Source: Berkiella sp964606325
GTDB lineage: Bacteria > Pseudomonadota > Gammaproteobacteria > Berkiellales > Berkiellaceae
Assembly (NCBI GenBank): GCA_964606325.1
Contig: CAZSGE010000007.1
Coordinates: forward strand, 1 to 64,000
Length of the DNA stretch: 64,000 nucleotides
Direction of reading: 5' to 3'
The notes under the pieces were generated by a model that saw only the letters and a list, made by a program, of their open reading frames with translations, did no database searches and was not told the DNA's origin. Positions 52,543 through 61,825 of the stretch are shown piece by piece; position 1 is the stretch's first letter, and every line of letters begins with the position of its first letter. Both the position numbers and the translations under genes were made by a program.

Positions 52543-54360
52543 ATGCGATTATTCCTTACATTGCTTGCTTCATGTTTAATCATCAATGTATCCTTTGCCC
52601 AAGATCCTAAACCAAATAGCCAAACTCAGAGCACCAATCTATGCCGATGCTTACCACATCAAGACTGTTGGCCAAGCGAGGCAACATGGAACGCGCTTTC
52701 CAAAGAATTACACGGGAAACTGGTAAAACCTAAAGCTACATTAAGTGCCTGTCATGAAGATCCCAAAAGTGTTGCATGCGAAGTAGCCTTAAAAAATAGT
52801 CATAATCCTTTTTACTTACAATCGCAACCCGGCGAGACACAAAGTCAAGGTTGGTATAAAGCTTGGGATGCTAAACTCAGCGAATATGCTGTCCAAGCAC
52901 AAAGCACTCAAGATGTAGTGGCTGCTGTCAACTTTGCGCGCAACCATCATCTCAGATTGGTGATCAAAGGTGGTGGACATGATTATTATGGGCGCAACAA
53001 TGCTGCTAATTCATTGTTAATCTGGACGCACCCCATGAGGGAAATCATTGTGCATAATGATTTTGTCCCTGTCGGCTGCTCTAAGAAACAACATAGTTCT
53101 CAAGCTGTGACCGTTAGCGCAGGCACACGTTGGATTGATGCTTATTCTGAAGTCACCACCAAACACAATCGCTATGTGCAAGGCGGTGGCTGTGCTTCTG
53201 TGGGCGCCGCAGGCGGCTTTACCCAAGGGGGTGGCTTTGGATCGCTGTCTAAAAAGTTTGGTAGCGGGGCGGCCAATATGTTGCAGGTAGAAATAGTAAG
53301 CGCAGATGGCAAAACACTGATTGCCAATGAATGCCAAAATGCCGATTTGTTTTGGGCTGTGCGCGGTGGCGGTGGCGGCACCTTTGGCGTTGTCACCAAA
53401 ATGACTTTAAAAACCTTTGATTTACCATCTAACTTTGGTGTTTATAAAGCGAAAATAACCGCCAAAACAGATGCTCATTATCAAAAGTTGATTAAAGAGT
53501 TTCTCTCCTTTTATCGCGATAATCTCAATAATGAACACTGGGGTGAGCAAATTGAATTTACCAAAGATAATACCATTGACATCATGATCGTGTTCCAAGG
53601 TTTATCTAAAGAGCAAGCAAATAATTCCTGGCAGGGATTACAACAGTGGCTGAAAAAAGAGCCTGATGGTTATGCATTTGAAAATGACGTATTTATCATC
53701 CCCGCAAATAAAATGTGGGATTATAATTTCTGGAAAGAAAATCATCCTGATTTCGTGACATTAGATCCAACGCCTGGCGCACCTATTGGACAATATTGGT
53801 GGAAATCTAATACCAGTGAAACTTCAAAATACTGGTACACCTACTTATCACGATGGTTGCCACTGAGTTTGTTTGCCGAGAGTAAATTAGATCAATTAGC
53901 ACAAACCCTTTTTAAGGCTTCAAGATTAGCCCACGTATCATTACATGTGAATAAAGGGTTAGCCGGAGGCGCCAAAGATGCGCTAGCGCGTTCAAAGCAA
54001 ACAGCCACTAACCCCGCAGCATTTGAGGCTGCAGGGTTAGTCATCATTGCATCAGGCAGCAATGAAGTTTACCCCAGTATTAAAGGCAAAGAAATTGATG
54101 AGACAAAAGTCAACAAAATGATTCAAAATGACCAAGATGCTTATGCACTTATCAAAGATATCACGCCTAAAGGCGGTACTTATTTAAATGAAGCTGATTA
54201 CTTTGAAAAAGAGTGGCAAAACTCATTTTGGGGCGATAATTACAAAAAGCTGTATTCGATTAAACAAAAATATGATCCCAATGGATTATTTTACTGCCAT
54301 CATTGTGTGGGTAGTGAAAACTGGGATGAAACAGGAATGTGTAAAGACAAAACATCATAA
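52543..54360 (+). CDS. Secreted FAD-linked oxidoreductase, berberine-bridge-enzyme-like
   Basis: 605 aa with a signal peptide (MRLFLTLLASCLIINVSFA). The FAD-binding PCMH fold has VIKGGGHDYYGRN near residue 144, whose His fits the 8-alpha-histidyl site, and GGGCASVGAAGGFTQGGGFG near 210, whose Cys fits the 6-S-cysteinyl site. The flavin is therefore probably bound twice. The C-terminus has the BBE motif YDPNGLFYCHHCVG. It would oxidise a sugar or alcohol-like compound outside the cytoplasm, with oxygen as a likely acceptor; the substrate is unknown. Extra cysteines near the N-terminus may form disulfides. Confidence 0.85.
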   Translation: MRLFLTLLASCLIINVSFAQDPKPNSQTQSTNLCRCLPHQDCWPSEATWNALSKELHGKLVKPKATLSACHEDPKSVACEVALKNSHNPFYLQSQPGETQSQGWYKAWDAKLSEYAVQAQSTQDVVAAVNFARNHHLRLVIKGGGHDYYGRNNAANSLLIWTHPMREIIVHNDFVPVGCSKKQHSSQAVTVSAGTRWIDAYSEVTTKHNRYVQGGGCASVGAAGGFTQGGGFGSLSKKFGSGAANMLQVEIVSADGKTLIANECQNADLFWAVRGGGGGTFGVVTKMTLKTFDLPSNFGVYKAKITAKTDAHYQKLIKEFLSFYRDNLNNEHWGEQIEFTKDNTIDIMIVFQGLSKEQANNSWQGLQQWLKKEPDGYAFENDVFIIPANKMWDYNFWKENHPDFVTLDPTPGAPIGQYWWKSNTSETSKYWYTYLSRWLPLSLFAESKLDQLAQTLFKASRLAHVSLHVNKGLAGGAKDALARSKQTATNPAAFEAAGLVIIASGSNEVYPSIKGKEIDETKVNKMIQNDQDAYALIKDITPKGGTYLNEADYFEKEWQNSFWGDNYKKLYSIKQKYDPNGLFYCHHCVGSENWDETGMCKDKTS

Positions 54361-54374
54361 ATTAAAATAACCTG

Positions 54375-54410
54375 GGATCAGACCTAAGGTATCCAATCTT
54401 GGTCTGGTCC
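54375..54410 (+). terminator. Imperfect hairpin after the oxidoreductase gene
   Basis: GGATCAGACC and GGTCTGGTCC form a 10-bp stem with one G-T pair and a 16-base loop, 14 bases after the stop. A short T-rich stretch follows. Probable terminator. Confidence 0.5.
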
Positions 54411-54575
54411 TATCTACATTATCTTAAAAAGTCACACCCTTGACAGTGTTCACACCAAGCTCAGGTGACCCAAGCTCAAGATATTTACTTTGTCGTATAA
54501 ATCATGTCGCATTTTTATGAACTAGTTAATTGCTGATATTTAACTACAATGGGCTGCACTTAAATAGGAGGGTCT

Positions 54576-54932
54576 ATGTTCAATATCACCAGTATGTTTC
54601 AAACCTTAAGTGATTTGTTAAGTAATACAACGACACAAAACACGACATCTTCAGCTGCTCCAATTATTGCCTCTACGAGTGGGTGCCCCCCCGTGCTCGT
54701 TACATGCCCTTCTAATGAATCACAACTCAATACTCTGATTGCTATTGAAACAACCGCGATGGTAACTTTTGCAGCATTAACAACTTATTTTTTATACTGT
54801 GGTGGCAAAAAAGCTATTGAAAATTCAGCTGCTCAAATACCATCTCGTTTGCAACGGTCTCATGTAGATAATTCCATCCTACCGCAAGATGAGAACTGTG
54901 GCGATGATGGGCGACGAATGATAAAGAAATAA
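54576..54932 (+). CDS. Small single-span membrane protein
   Basis: 118 aa with a strong ribosome site (TAGGAGGGTCT) before the ATG. The first 55 residues are rich in S, T, N and P, with two cysteines in SGCPPVLVTCPSNES. One membrane span (ETTAMVTFAALTTYFLYCGG, about residues 53-73) follows, then a polar tail ending RRMIKK. The topology is probably N-out. Unknown function; possibly lineage-specific. Confidence 0.6.
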   Translation: MFNITSMFQTLSDLLSNTTTQNTTSSAAPIIASTSGCPPVLVTCPSNESQLNTLIAIETTAMVTFAALTTYFLYCGGKKAIENSAAQIPSRLQRSHVDNSILPQDENCGDDGRRMIKK

Positions 54933-55115
54933 TAATTTTCTATTTATTATATATAAATAAATTACTCATTATTTTAGCATGCTTTCTTAAAGTGAGTTGC
55001 CATAAATAGCACACTGCAGTTTACAATGTCATAAAAATAGAACGTAGGTTTTTAATCTTGATGCACAATATCATCATTTTGTAACCTACATTTATCCCGT
55101 CTCTAGGAGTAAGTT

Positions 55116-55445
55116 ATGGCATCTCATATTTTAGTTGTTTCTGAATGGCTACCCAAAGATAATCATGAGCAAACATTATTTGAATCCTTTCAAGAACTAG
55201 CCCGAATAACCTTAGAAAAAGAAAAGGGTTGTCTTAAATACCACGTTACACGCCAAATTTCGCATCCTGGTACAAAAGGGGAATCGAAATTCGCTATATT
55301 ATTGATTCAAGAATATGAGAATATTGAAGCCTTTAATAAGCATTGTGACTCTGAACATGTTTCTGATTTTTCCAAAAAACATGTCGGAGATGAAAGTACA
55401 AGTATCATAAAAGATTGGCGATGTCGGGTATTTAGTGAAGCTTGA
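55116..55445 (+). CDS. ABM-domain monooxygenase-like protein
   Basis: 109 aa, with TAGGAGTAAGTT before the ATG. It fits the antibiotic-biosynthesis-monooxygenase (ABM/YgiN) fold: ILVVSEWLPKDNHEQTLFES, then EKGCLKYHVTRQISH, LLIQEYENIEAFNKHCDSEH and VSDFSKKH. Such small dimeric proteins oxidise quinols or act on reactive small molecules. The substrate is unknown. No clear link to the flanking genes. Confidence 0.8.
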   Translation: MASHILVVSEWLPKDNHEQTLFESFQELARITLEKEKGCLKYHVTRQISHPGTKGESKFAILLIQEYENIEAFNKHCDSEHVSDFSKKHVGDESTSIIKDWRCRVFSEA

Positions 55446-55577
55446 TATGCACGACAGTTACCGTGGATAACGATGTCATAAAAAACGAGATCTGGCATTC
55501 CTTTTATTAAGTTGGATGATTTCCCCAATCATTTAGTGTGATTATACGCCCCAATGCTAATCAACAAGGAAATAGCT

Positions 55578-56342
55578 ATGTCAAAACCAGGCCCTAACGA
55601 CAATGAACCCGCCAAAAGCAGTCGCATGCTCCGTAGAGTGGAGTCCCTGATGAGCTTTATGGGAATAGCGTCTCCAGAAAATACTGTATTATCACCTGCG
55701 CCCACAACACCTGCACCCGTTGCACCGCCAACACCAGCCTTGGCACCTGCTCCAGTTCAAAATGTTGAAAAAGAACCAAAAGAAAAAAAAGAAAAATCAG
55801 CAAAAAGCTCTCGCTTTAGAAGAATCTCAATGCAGATCTTACCCTCTTCACTCTTTGCGCAACCTAGCGCAGTTCCTGGTAATGCTTCTTTGTCCACAGA
55901 TCAGAAAAAGGAAAAAAATCAGGAAAAAGGCGCGGTTGCTTATGAAACACACGACAAAAAGAAAATTTATACAGGCGATTTGATAAAACTCCCTGTAACC
56001 GTGTGCACTTACGCAGAAAGGGAGCAGCAACTAAAAATTGAGAAAATGGAAAGAGAACAGAAAGAAAAACAGCGCGAACAATCAAGCACATCTTCCAGAT
56101 TACCTACGTTGCAAGAACTATTTACTGAACCTGCCCCACCTGTTAGAAGAGGCTCAGTGATCTATAATGGCCCCATGCCAAGAAACGCTCATGAGACGCA
56201 ATTCAATGAATTAGAGGCGCTAGCTGCTACGCCTCCTGCTCCTAGGCCGATTCTAATGCGTACATCCAGTATGGTATTGTTGGATGACGTCGTCACCCCA
56301 GCATTTGAAGAAGAAACTAAAAAGAGATCTCCTAGACCTTAA
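55578..56342 (+). CDS. Low-complexity, disordered protein, possible effector
   Basis: 254 aa from the ATG at 55578, preceded by AAGGA; an ATG at 55554 is in frame. Nearly all predicted disordered by eye: a proline/alanine run (PTTPAPVAPPTPALAPAPVQ, about residues 47-66), then lysine- and glutamate-rich blocks (KEPKEKKEKSAKSS, EREQKEKQREQSSTSS) and a serine/arginine end. No domain, span or signal peptide. Such composition occurs in secreted host-interacting proteins of Legionellales, but there is no direct evidence. Confidence 0.6.
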   Translation: MSKPGPNDNEPAKSSRMLRRVESLMSFMGIASPENTVLSPAPTTPAPVAPPTPALAPAPVQNVEKEPKEKKEKSAKSSRFRRISMQILPSSLFAQPSAVPGNASLSTDQKKEKNQEKGAVAYETHDKKKIYTGDLIKLPVTVCTYAEREQQLKIEKMEREQKEKQREQSSTSSRLPTLQELFTEPAPPVRRGSVIYNGPMPRNAHETQFNELEALAATPPAPRPILMRTSSMVLLDDVVTPAFEEETKKRSPRP

Positions 56343-56401
56343 CTTATATTAACTCAAATAACCACTGGCATTTAAACTACACTATAAATGCCAGATGAGT
56401 G

Positions 56402-57760
56402 TTATAGTATTCCAGCTCCCGATTTTCTTTCTTTTGATGATCTATCTGAAATAGCCATCTTCTCAAGCTGCTCTAAAACCTCTTCTGATGCTTCTTTATG
56501 CAATCTCAATTTAGAAGCACTCCTTAATGGTGTGTAACTTTCGTTAAGTAAATCAGGGGAGATTTCTTGCTCTAGTAAATGAGGTTTTAAGGGTGCTTTT
56601 CGCGGCGAGAGGATCTCATCGACGAGTGAATCCTGTCTTTTCATAGAAGTTGATTCTTCACTAGCCTCTAAAATTTTCTCAACCTGCAGCATTAATAGTT
56701 TTTCTCTATCTCTTTCTTGAGTTGATTTTCTAGATAGCGTTTTACAGACCCCTAGCGTTTCTTGTGCAATATCAAGGTAGTATTTTCTTTTAATCTCAGA
56801 AGGTAAATCATGCAATGATCTCATTACCGCTATCTGCGCTTCAACCAATCCCAAGACGATTTGCGCATCATCAACATCTATAGCACCCAAAGCATACATT
56901 TGAGAAACACGGAAAATCAATTTTTCACAAAAAGTTGATTTTGAATCTTCTTGCATAAGTGCGTTAAATAATTCTGTATTTTGAGATTGCATTATTTGCG
57001 ACGTTATTTTGTGCCTATTCAAAGTATCAACGTGCTTATTTTTCCACAAAAAAACCACATTGGGAATATTGTTTTCTGAAATAGCTTTGTCTAAAGCATT
57101 AACGACGCTATCCGCGCAATTAAGCTGTTCACACCGGTTTAAAAAGACGTTCAGCATTTCCGGCGTGCCTTTGCGCGCAGCATACTCAAACAGTTCTTTA
57201 AATATTGCCATTAATTCTAAATCAGATGTTTGCGATGGCCAGCTTGAGAACAATAGATATTCTAAAAATTTAGGTAACTTTTGGAGACTGATAAATATTT
57301 TAAAACACACGGGTCTAAAAGAACGTATAAAGCAGATATTTTGAGATAGTAGGGCTTCTAAAACTTCTGACAACTCATGGCGCATAGCCCATAAAAATAC
57401 CAACTCTAAATATTTCCCATCAAATTGGTTACCACTTTTCAAAACGGCCACTAAATGATCAGTACACGCTCTATCGTTTGTATCTTCAAAATAAACTTTG
57501 ATATATTTAAATACCAAATAAAACAATTTACTATCATTGATAAGATCTGGTCTATTTCTAACCAATGCTGCCATCTCTACAAATCCAGCAAAATATTTAC
57601 TTTTTTCATCTTTGCTTGCTAAATTCAATTCATAGATGGCATTTTCTATTGCTTCGATTAATTGGTCTTCATCTGAAACGATTTCGGGTGAGGAAGATGT
57701 CGATGACACCGTTGAGCCTGAAACGTCTGATAATGCGCCACTGCTTGGTCCGTTTTCCAT
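56402..57760 (-). CDS. Helical-repeat protein, putative effector
   Basis: 452 aa from the ATG at 57760, with AAGGGA at good spacing; a longer frame starts at 57808. After a Ser/Glu-rich start (SVVSTSSSP-like, here SGSTVSSTSSSPEIVSDEDQ) come many helix pairs with an ankyrin-like or HEAT-like rhythm, e.g. AARKGTPEMLNVFLNRCEQL and SENNIPNVVFLWKNKHVDTL. The C-terminus is charged, with an acidic-basic mix. Canonical ankyrin GxTPLHxA motifs are not seen. It lies alone, opposite the low-complexity gene. Function unknown. Confidence 0.65.
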   Translation of the reverse strand: MENGPSSGALSDVSGSTVSSTSSSPEIVSDEDQLIEAIENAIYELNLASKDEKSKYFAGFVEMAALVRNRPDLINDSKLFYLVFKYIKVYFEDTNDRACTDHLVAVLKSGNQFDGKYLELVFLWAMRHELSEVLEALLSQNICFIRSFRPVCFKIFISLQKLPKFLEYLLFSSWPSQTSDLELMAIFKELFEYAARKGTPEMLNVFLNRCEQLNCADSVVNALDKAISENNIPNVVFLWKNKHVDTLNRHKITSQIMQSQNTELFNALMQEDSKSTFCEKLIFRVSQMYALGAIDVDDAQIVLGLVEAQIAVMRSLHDLPSEIKRKYYLDIAQETLGVCKTLSRKSTQERDREKLLMLQVEKILEASEESTSMKRQDSLVDEILSPRKAPLKPHLLEQEISPDLLNESYTPLRSASKLRLHKEASEEVLEQLEKMAISDRSSKERKSGAGIL

Positions 57761-57984
57761 AAATAATCCCTTGTTTTGTGCATAAATTAAGCTGATTTCA
57801 CATAACAAAAGGATTAGCTATACCCCGCAAATTTTTGCACTGCGTGATTTATTGCAAATCTGTAGGTAAAGTTTATGGACATAGTGCAGCATTAACAAAT
57901 TAAGCTATGATGCTTTTGACCATAATTTTAATCGGTTATCGTGTCAACTGGCGTTATGTTCAGATGCTGAACAATAATCTTGTG

Positions 57985-58443
57985 TCAATTTAACATAAAT
58001 ATTTTAAAATTAAGCACCCAAGCAAAACTCACCCAAAGAAAATAAGGCATAAATAACCAAAATATTCGCGGTGATTTTATCGTTAATGTCATAAAAATGA
58101 ATATGCTTGCCCACATTAATGAAATATCTATTAGTGCAAGATCAACTCTATGGTAATGAAAAAAGAGAAATGACCAAAGCAAGTTAAGCACAAACTGGAA
58201 TATAAAAAGTCCAACAAGCAATCTATTGCTCTTAATTTTAACAAAAACGATACCCATTATGATATAGAGCACTGTCCACATTGGCGCAAAGATCCAAGAC
58301 GGTGGGTTGAAGCTCGGTTTTTGTAATTGCGCATACCATGAGGTATCACCACTTCCGGACAAATAGCCAGATAATAAACCTAGGCTTAAAAAAAGAATGC
58401 AAGACAGTATATAAGTTGTGTATCTTGGTGAGATATTGTTCAT
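57985..58443 (-). CDS. tspO: TspO/MBR family tryptophan-rich sensory protein
   Basis: 152 aa with five membrane spans. FNPPSWIFAPMWTVLYIIMG near residue 46 is the family signature; W residues recur in WSFLFFHYHRVDLALIDI and LWVSFAWVLNFKIFMLN. TspO binds porphyrins and related ligands in the membrane and affects tetrapyrrole or stress regulation. It stands alone; its partner is unknown. Confidence 0.93.
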   Translation of the reverse strand: MNNISPRYTTYILSCILFLSLGLLSGYLSGSGDTSWYAQLQKPSFNPPSWIFAPMWTVLYIIMGIVFVKIKSNRLLVGLFIFQFVLNLLWSFLFFHYHRVDLALIDISLMWASIFIFMTLTIKSPRIFWLFMPYFLWVSFAWVLNFKIFMLN

Positions 58444-58603
58444 CGATTGCGCCTTAATTTAAGTTAAAATTTTCACCATCATATTTATCTTATCCCTTTT
58501 ATTTAATTATCTCATGTATTTTTATTGAAATTGCACGCGTGTTGCTACACTAGCATGTTGGTTTTTATTTGCTAAGATTTTATGTTTCAACGAGGTACTT
58601 TCC

Positions 58604-59281
58604 ATGAAAGGTGTTGAAAACAACAGGCTTATCCGCTATTTTTGTCTATTAATATTACTGTTCACCTGTGCAATAACACACGCACAAGGTGCTAACAATC
58701 AAAATGAATATTTCAGAAGCATCAAACATACGCCGCCTGAAAAATTTGTGGTTTCTGGGTTACAAAAAATTCCTAATAATGGCAATGGCAAAATTGCTAT
58801 TGATCTTGGTTCTAGTATTGGACAAGAAACAAAATATCTTTTGAAAAAAGGATATAATGTTATTGCTGTTGATAGTAATGCAGAGGCATTAAACTTTATG
58901 AAATCACATATCGTTTCACAATCTGCATCCAAATTGAAAACGATTAATGCCAAATTTGAAAGATTAGATTTTAAAAAGCTACCACAATCTGATTTAATCA
59001 TTTCAAGCTTTGCACTTCCTTTTATTCCTAAGAAAAATTTCAATAGAGTTTGGCAAGATATAACCGCAAGCATTAAGCCAGGCGGACATATCATTGTTAA
59101 TTTATTTGATCCAGGCTTTACGTTCGTGAATAAAAAAGTAGACATGACGTTTCATACTAAAAAGCAAGCATTAGCACTTTTCGGTAACTTTAAAATAATT
59201 GAATTTCGTGAAATGAGAAATGATCCTCTTAAACCAGGTTCTAAAAATCATTATTACGTTATTGTTGCCAGAAAATTGTAA
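58604..59281 (+). CDS. Class I SAM-dependent methyltransferase with signal peptide
   Basis: 225 aa. A hydrophobic start (YFCLLILLFTCAITHAQG, about residues 12-29) is a signal peptide, so the domain is predicted outside the cytoplasm. The methyltransferase core follows: IAIDLGSSIGQETKYLLKKG (motif I), VIAVDSNAEALNFM (motif II), QSDLIISSFALPFIP and IKPGGHIIVNLFDP. SAM is normally cytoplasmic, so a secreted form is unusual. Similar to tellurite- or small-molecule methyltransferases by motif only. Confidence 0.8.
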   Translation: MKGVENNRLIRYFCLLILLFTCAITHAQGANNQNEYFRSIKHTPPEKFVVSGLQKIPNNGNGKIAIDLGSSIGQETKYLLKKGYNVIAVDSNAEALNFMKSHIVSQSASKLKTINAKFERLDFKKLPQSDLIISSFALPFIPKKNFNRVWQDITASIKPGGHIIVNLFDPGFTFVNKKVDMTFHTKKQALALFGNFKIIEFREMRNDPLKPGSKNHYYVIVARKL

Positions 59282-59284
59282 AAT

Positions 59285-59316
59285 AAAGAACTCAGGAATT
59301 TAACCCTGAGTTCTTT
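59285..59316. terminator. Bidirectional terminator hairpin
   Basis: AAAGAACTCAGG and CCTGAGTTCTTT form a 12-bp perfect stem with an 8-base loop between converging genes. It overlaps the stop of the 59315 gene and has T-runs on both strands. Confidence 0.8.
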
Positions 59317-60298
59317 ACTCGTACTTTGTGATTCGAACAAGACTGTTCGCTTGATCTAAAGTGGCTTTATATTTTTCAAAAAATGCAACTCCTAGCAAAC
59401 CTAGTGGGTCAGCAGAACGACAAGCTGATTCCCCAAGATATATATAAGGAGATCTAATAACAATCGATTTTGATAGCACAACCTCTCCTTCTAATTCGGT
59501 AAAATAATCTGCCTTTTTATTTCCAAATATATCAACCCCCTTACTTCCTTTAGATTTTAAATTTCGCATTTGTGGTATTTTGCAAGCATTCACAAAAATG
59601 TACATATAATTTCCTGTACTCAAAAGAAAGTGTTGAGTTTCTTCTTTATTAAGCTTTGAAAATTTTATTTTCGCTTTGATGATAGGCAGAGGAGAAGTGG
59701 TGGAATAAGGAATGACTGCTTCTTCAATTGCTGACAACCTTCCTTTTTGTACATGAATTTTTTCATTCTTTAAATCAAGTGTTAACAATAAATCATAAAA
59801 AGCGTTTGCGCTAAGATAACCATCGATACGTACGGTTGAGATTTGATCGGTATCATTCCCAAACTTAGAAGATGCCATGACGCCATAGTCTTTAATCGTC
59901 ATGCCACCCATTTCCATATTGCTTATGATGTATATATCTTTAAGGAGGCGCTCACCTTGATTTGAAATAATCGATTTTTCTCTAACTTTAGGTAATTTAA
60001 GTTTCTTTGCTAGATTTTCAGATATTATAGTTTCATAATTATTCGTGGATAATGCAAATAAAAAGGGGCCCTGGTTATTAATTTTAATTTTAAGAATAGG
60101 AGTCTGAAAAGAATCTCCTATAGGAGCATCGATTGTTTGCTGATCTTCAATGTAAATTCCACCTGGAATGAGAGTTCCTGTGTCTTGTCGATAATTCAAC
60201 TTTTCTGATATATCAACAGCAAAACATGGTAGAGAAAACAACCAGAACAACACCATGCCAAATTGCTTGATAGAAATTTTCAATCTTTTAGTCTCCAA
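59315..60298 (-). CDS. Retropepsin-like secreted protein lacking catalytic aspartates
   Basis: 327 aa with a signal peptide (KQFGMVLFWLFSLPCFAVDI). Two lobes of the aspartic-protease type are visible: the first with PFLFALSTNNYETIISENLA near residue 98, the second with HFLLSTGNYMYIFVNAC near 224, and flap-like IRIDGYLS-type turns (here VRIDGYLSANAFYDLLLTLD). In active retropepsins the loop is DTGA; here it reads STNN and STGN, so the aspartates are replaced by Ser. It ends GLLGVAFFEKYKATLDQANS, a common C-terminus for bacterial retropepsin-like proteins. It is probably a binding protein or pseudo-protease. Confidence 0.72.
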   Translation of the reverse strand: METKRLKISIKQFGMVLFWLFSLPCFAVDISEKLNYRQDTGTLIPGGIYIEDQQTIDAPIGDSFQTPILKIKINNQGPFLFALSTNNYETIISENLAKKLKLPKVREKSIISNQGERLLKDIYIISNMEMGGMTIKDYGVMASSKFGNDTDQISTVRIDGYLSANAFYDLLLTLDLKNEKIHVQKGRLSAIEEAVIPYSTTSPLPIIKAKIKFSKLNKEETQHFLLSTGNYMYIFVNACKIPQMRNLKSKGSKGVDIFGNKKADYFTELEGEVVLSKSIVIRSPYIYLGESACRSADPLGLLGVAFFEKYKATLDQANSLVRITKYE

Positions 60299-60366
60299 TA
60301 GCGCAATTAATATGCTATAGAAAGTGTGGTTATGGATTTGACACGATATTTATTAGAGAGCAAAAC

Positions 60367-61215
60367 TTAAATCTTTCCTAGCCATTCTTTAATACTTTCA
60401 TCAAAAACTTGGGTACTTTCTAGCTGCGGCCAATGTCCCACATCTCCACAGTGAACGAGCGTAAAGTTCTCTGGTGTTGGATAAGTAGCCCATTGAACTA
60501 GAGGAATGCTATCATAATCTTGTTCACCTGCCAGCAAGATAACAGGCGTTTGGATTTTTTCAATGCCCACTTCAAGATTGTGAGCAGGCAGAATCTTTTT
60601 GAAGAATTGGTTAATCATGGCATCATCAATGTTAATACCATCCCAAAGTGCATGTATTTCACTGTCTTTTACTTCAAAGTTACCCCAATATCTTGCTGAA
60701 TCAGAAATATACTTCTCAAGTGACACTTCGGAATCTGTTGGTTTTTTGATAAGTGCATAGTATTCTTTTCGCTTTTTATCATTTGCTATACGATCAAGCT
60801 CTGCATTATATTGAAAATGCGCTTCCGTTAAAGCGAGAGATTCCTCATTCCATTGCGGTGCACTAGCAACGAGGATAACCCCTCTTAAATTAGCGTTTGC
60901 TTTTTTTGCAACTTCGAGTGCCACAATACCAAAACAAGAATGCGCAATAATAATAGGTTTTTCTAATTTTAATTGCTGGATTGTTTCCAGAACATCCGCA
61001 ACTAAACGTTGCATGGTGAAGGCAGCTACATCAGCATGTTGATGTTCCTTCACAAAATAAAGGTCGGTTGCATACACCGTAAATAGCTTTTTAAATTCAT
61101 TTGAAAGACTGCGCTGTAAGAGCCCCCCCAAGCCAATACATAAACAAGCTGTTTTGCCATTTCCTTGTATACCCACAAGATACTGAATTTTATTTATCGT
61201 AATAGTGGTTTGCAT
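60367..61215 (-). CDS. Alpha/beta hydrolase
   Basis: 282 aa, no signal peptide. The nucleophile elbow is AHSCFGIVALEVAKK (about residue 92), the acid lies in VILLAGEQDYDSIPLVQW, and the histidine in CGDVGHWPQLE, so the triad is complete. The oxyanion region IGLGGLLQRSL near the start is unusual. It fits an esterase or lactonase-type hydrolase of small substrates. Neighbours give no hint of its substrate. Confidence 0.88.
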   Translation of the reverse strand: MQTTITINKIQYLVGIQGNGKTACLCIGLGGLLQRSLSNEFKKLFTVYATDLYFVKEHQHADVAAFTMQRLVADVLETIQQLKLEKPIIIAHSCFGIVALEVAKKANANLRGVILVASAPQWNEESLALTEAHFQYNAELDRIANDKKRKEYYALIKKPTDSEVSLEKYISDSARYWGNFEVKDSEIHALWDGINIDDAMINQFFKKILPAHNLEVGIEKIQTPVILLAGEQDYDSIPLVQWATYPTPENFTLVHCGDVGHWPQLESTQVFDESIKEWLGKI

Positions 61216-61366
61216 ATTATTCTTATGTAAATGGCTAAATTTAGGATTTAATATCGTGATTATAATTTATATAAATAAGCAGACACAACCTAGTTAGCAA
61301 TAAGATATGAATTATGCTCATTTCGTCTATAATTTATGAGTATTGTTAATATTAATATAGATAAAC

Positions 61367-61690
61367 ATGAAGAAAATATTATTCGTCTGTAGTCAAAATA
61401 AGTTACGCAGCCCAACTGCAGAGGCTGTCTTTTGCGAAGTTCCAAATTGGGAAGTTCGATCTGCCGGACTTAACAACAATGCTGAAATACCACTTGGAAT
61501 TGATGACATCGAATGGGCAGATTATATTTTCGTGATGGATAAAGTTCACAAGAAAAAAGTTCAGCAACAATATAGTGCTTTTTTGAAAGACAAAAAGTTA
61601 ATCTGTTTAGACATACCTGACAACTACGCTTTTATGGATCCAAGACTTATTCTAATTCTAAAAAAAGTAGTGCCTCCTTATGTAAAATAG
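61367..61690 (+). CDS. Low-molecular-weight phosphatase-like protein
   Basis: 107 aa. The P-loop FVCSQNKLRSPTAE near residue 6 has the Cys-x5-Arg pattern of low-molecular-weight protein-tyrosine phosphatases, and IFVMDKVHKKKV and LDIPDNYAFMDPRLI, with the catalytic Asp-Pro, follow. It is shorter than the classical 150 aa enzyme and belongs to the short type. It may dephosphorylate tyrosine or arginine residues; the target is not known. Confidence 0.85.
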   Translation: MKKILFVCSQNKLRSPTAEAVFCEVPNWEVRSAGLNNNAEIPLGIDDIEWADYIFVMDKVHKKKVQQQYSAFLKDKKLICLDIPDNYAFMDPRLILILKKVVPPYVK

Positions 61691-61825
61691 CAAAACATTT
61701 TCTTGTAGATTTTCACGTCTTGTATAAGCCTCCTTGCTCGCCTATGATCCGCTCAGTTAAGTAATGAGCTTATTTTATATCATTTAGCTTTGATTCCATC
61801 TGTTAAAAATCATTAGGAGCTTTAA

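Noticed and set aside
58699..59145. 148-aa minus-strand frame
   Set aside because: Antisense to the methyltransferase gene, whose motifs are intact.
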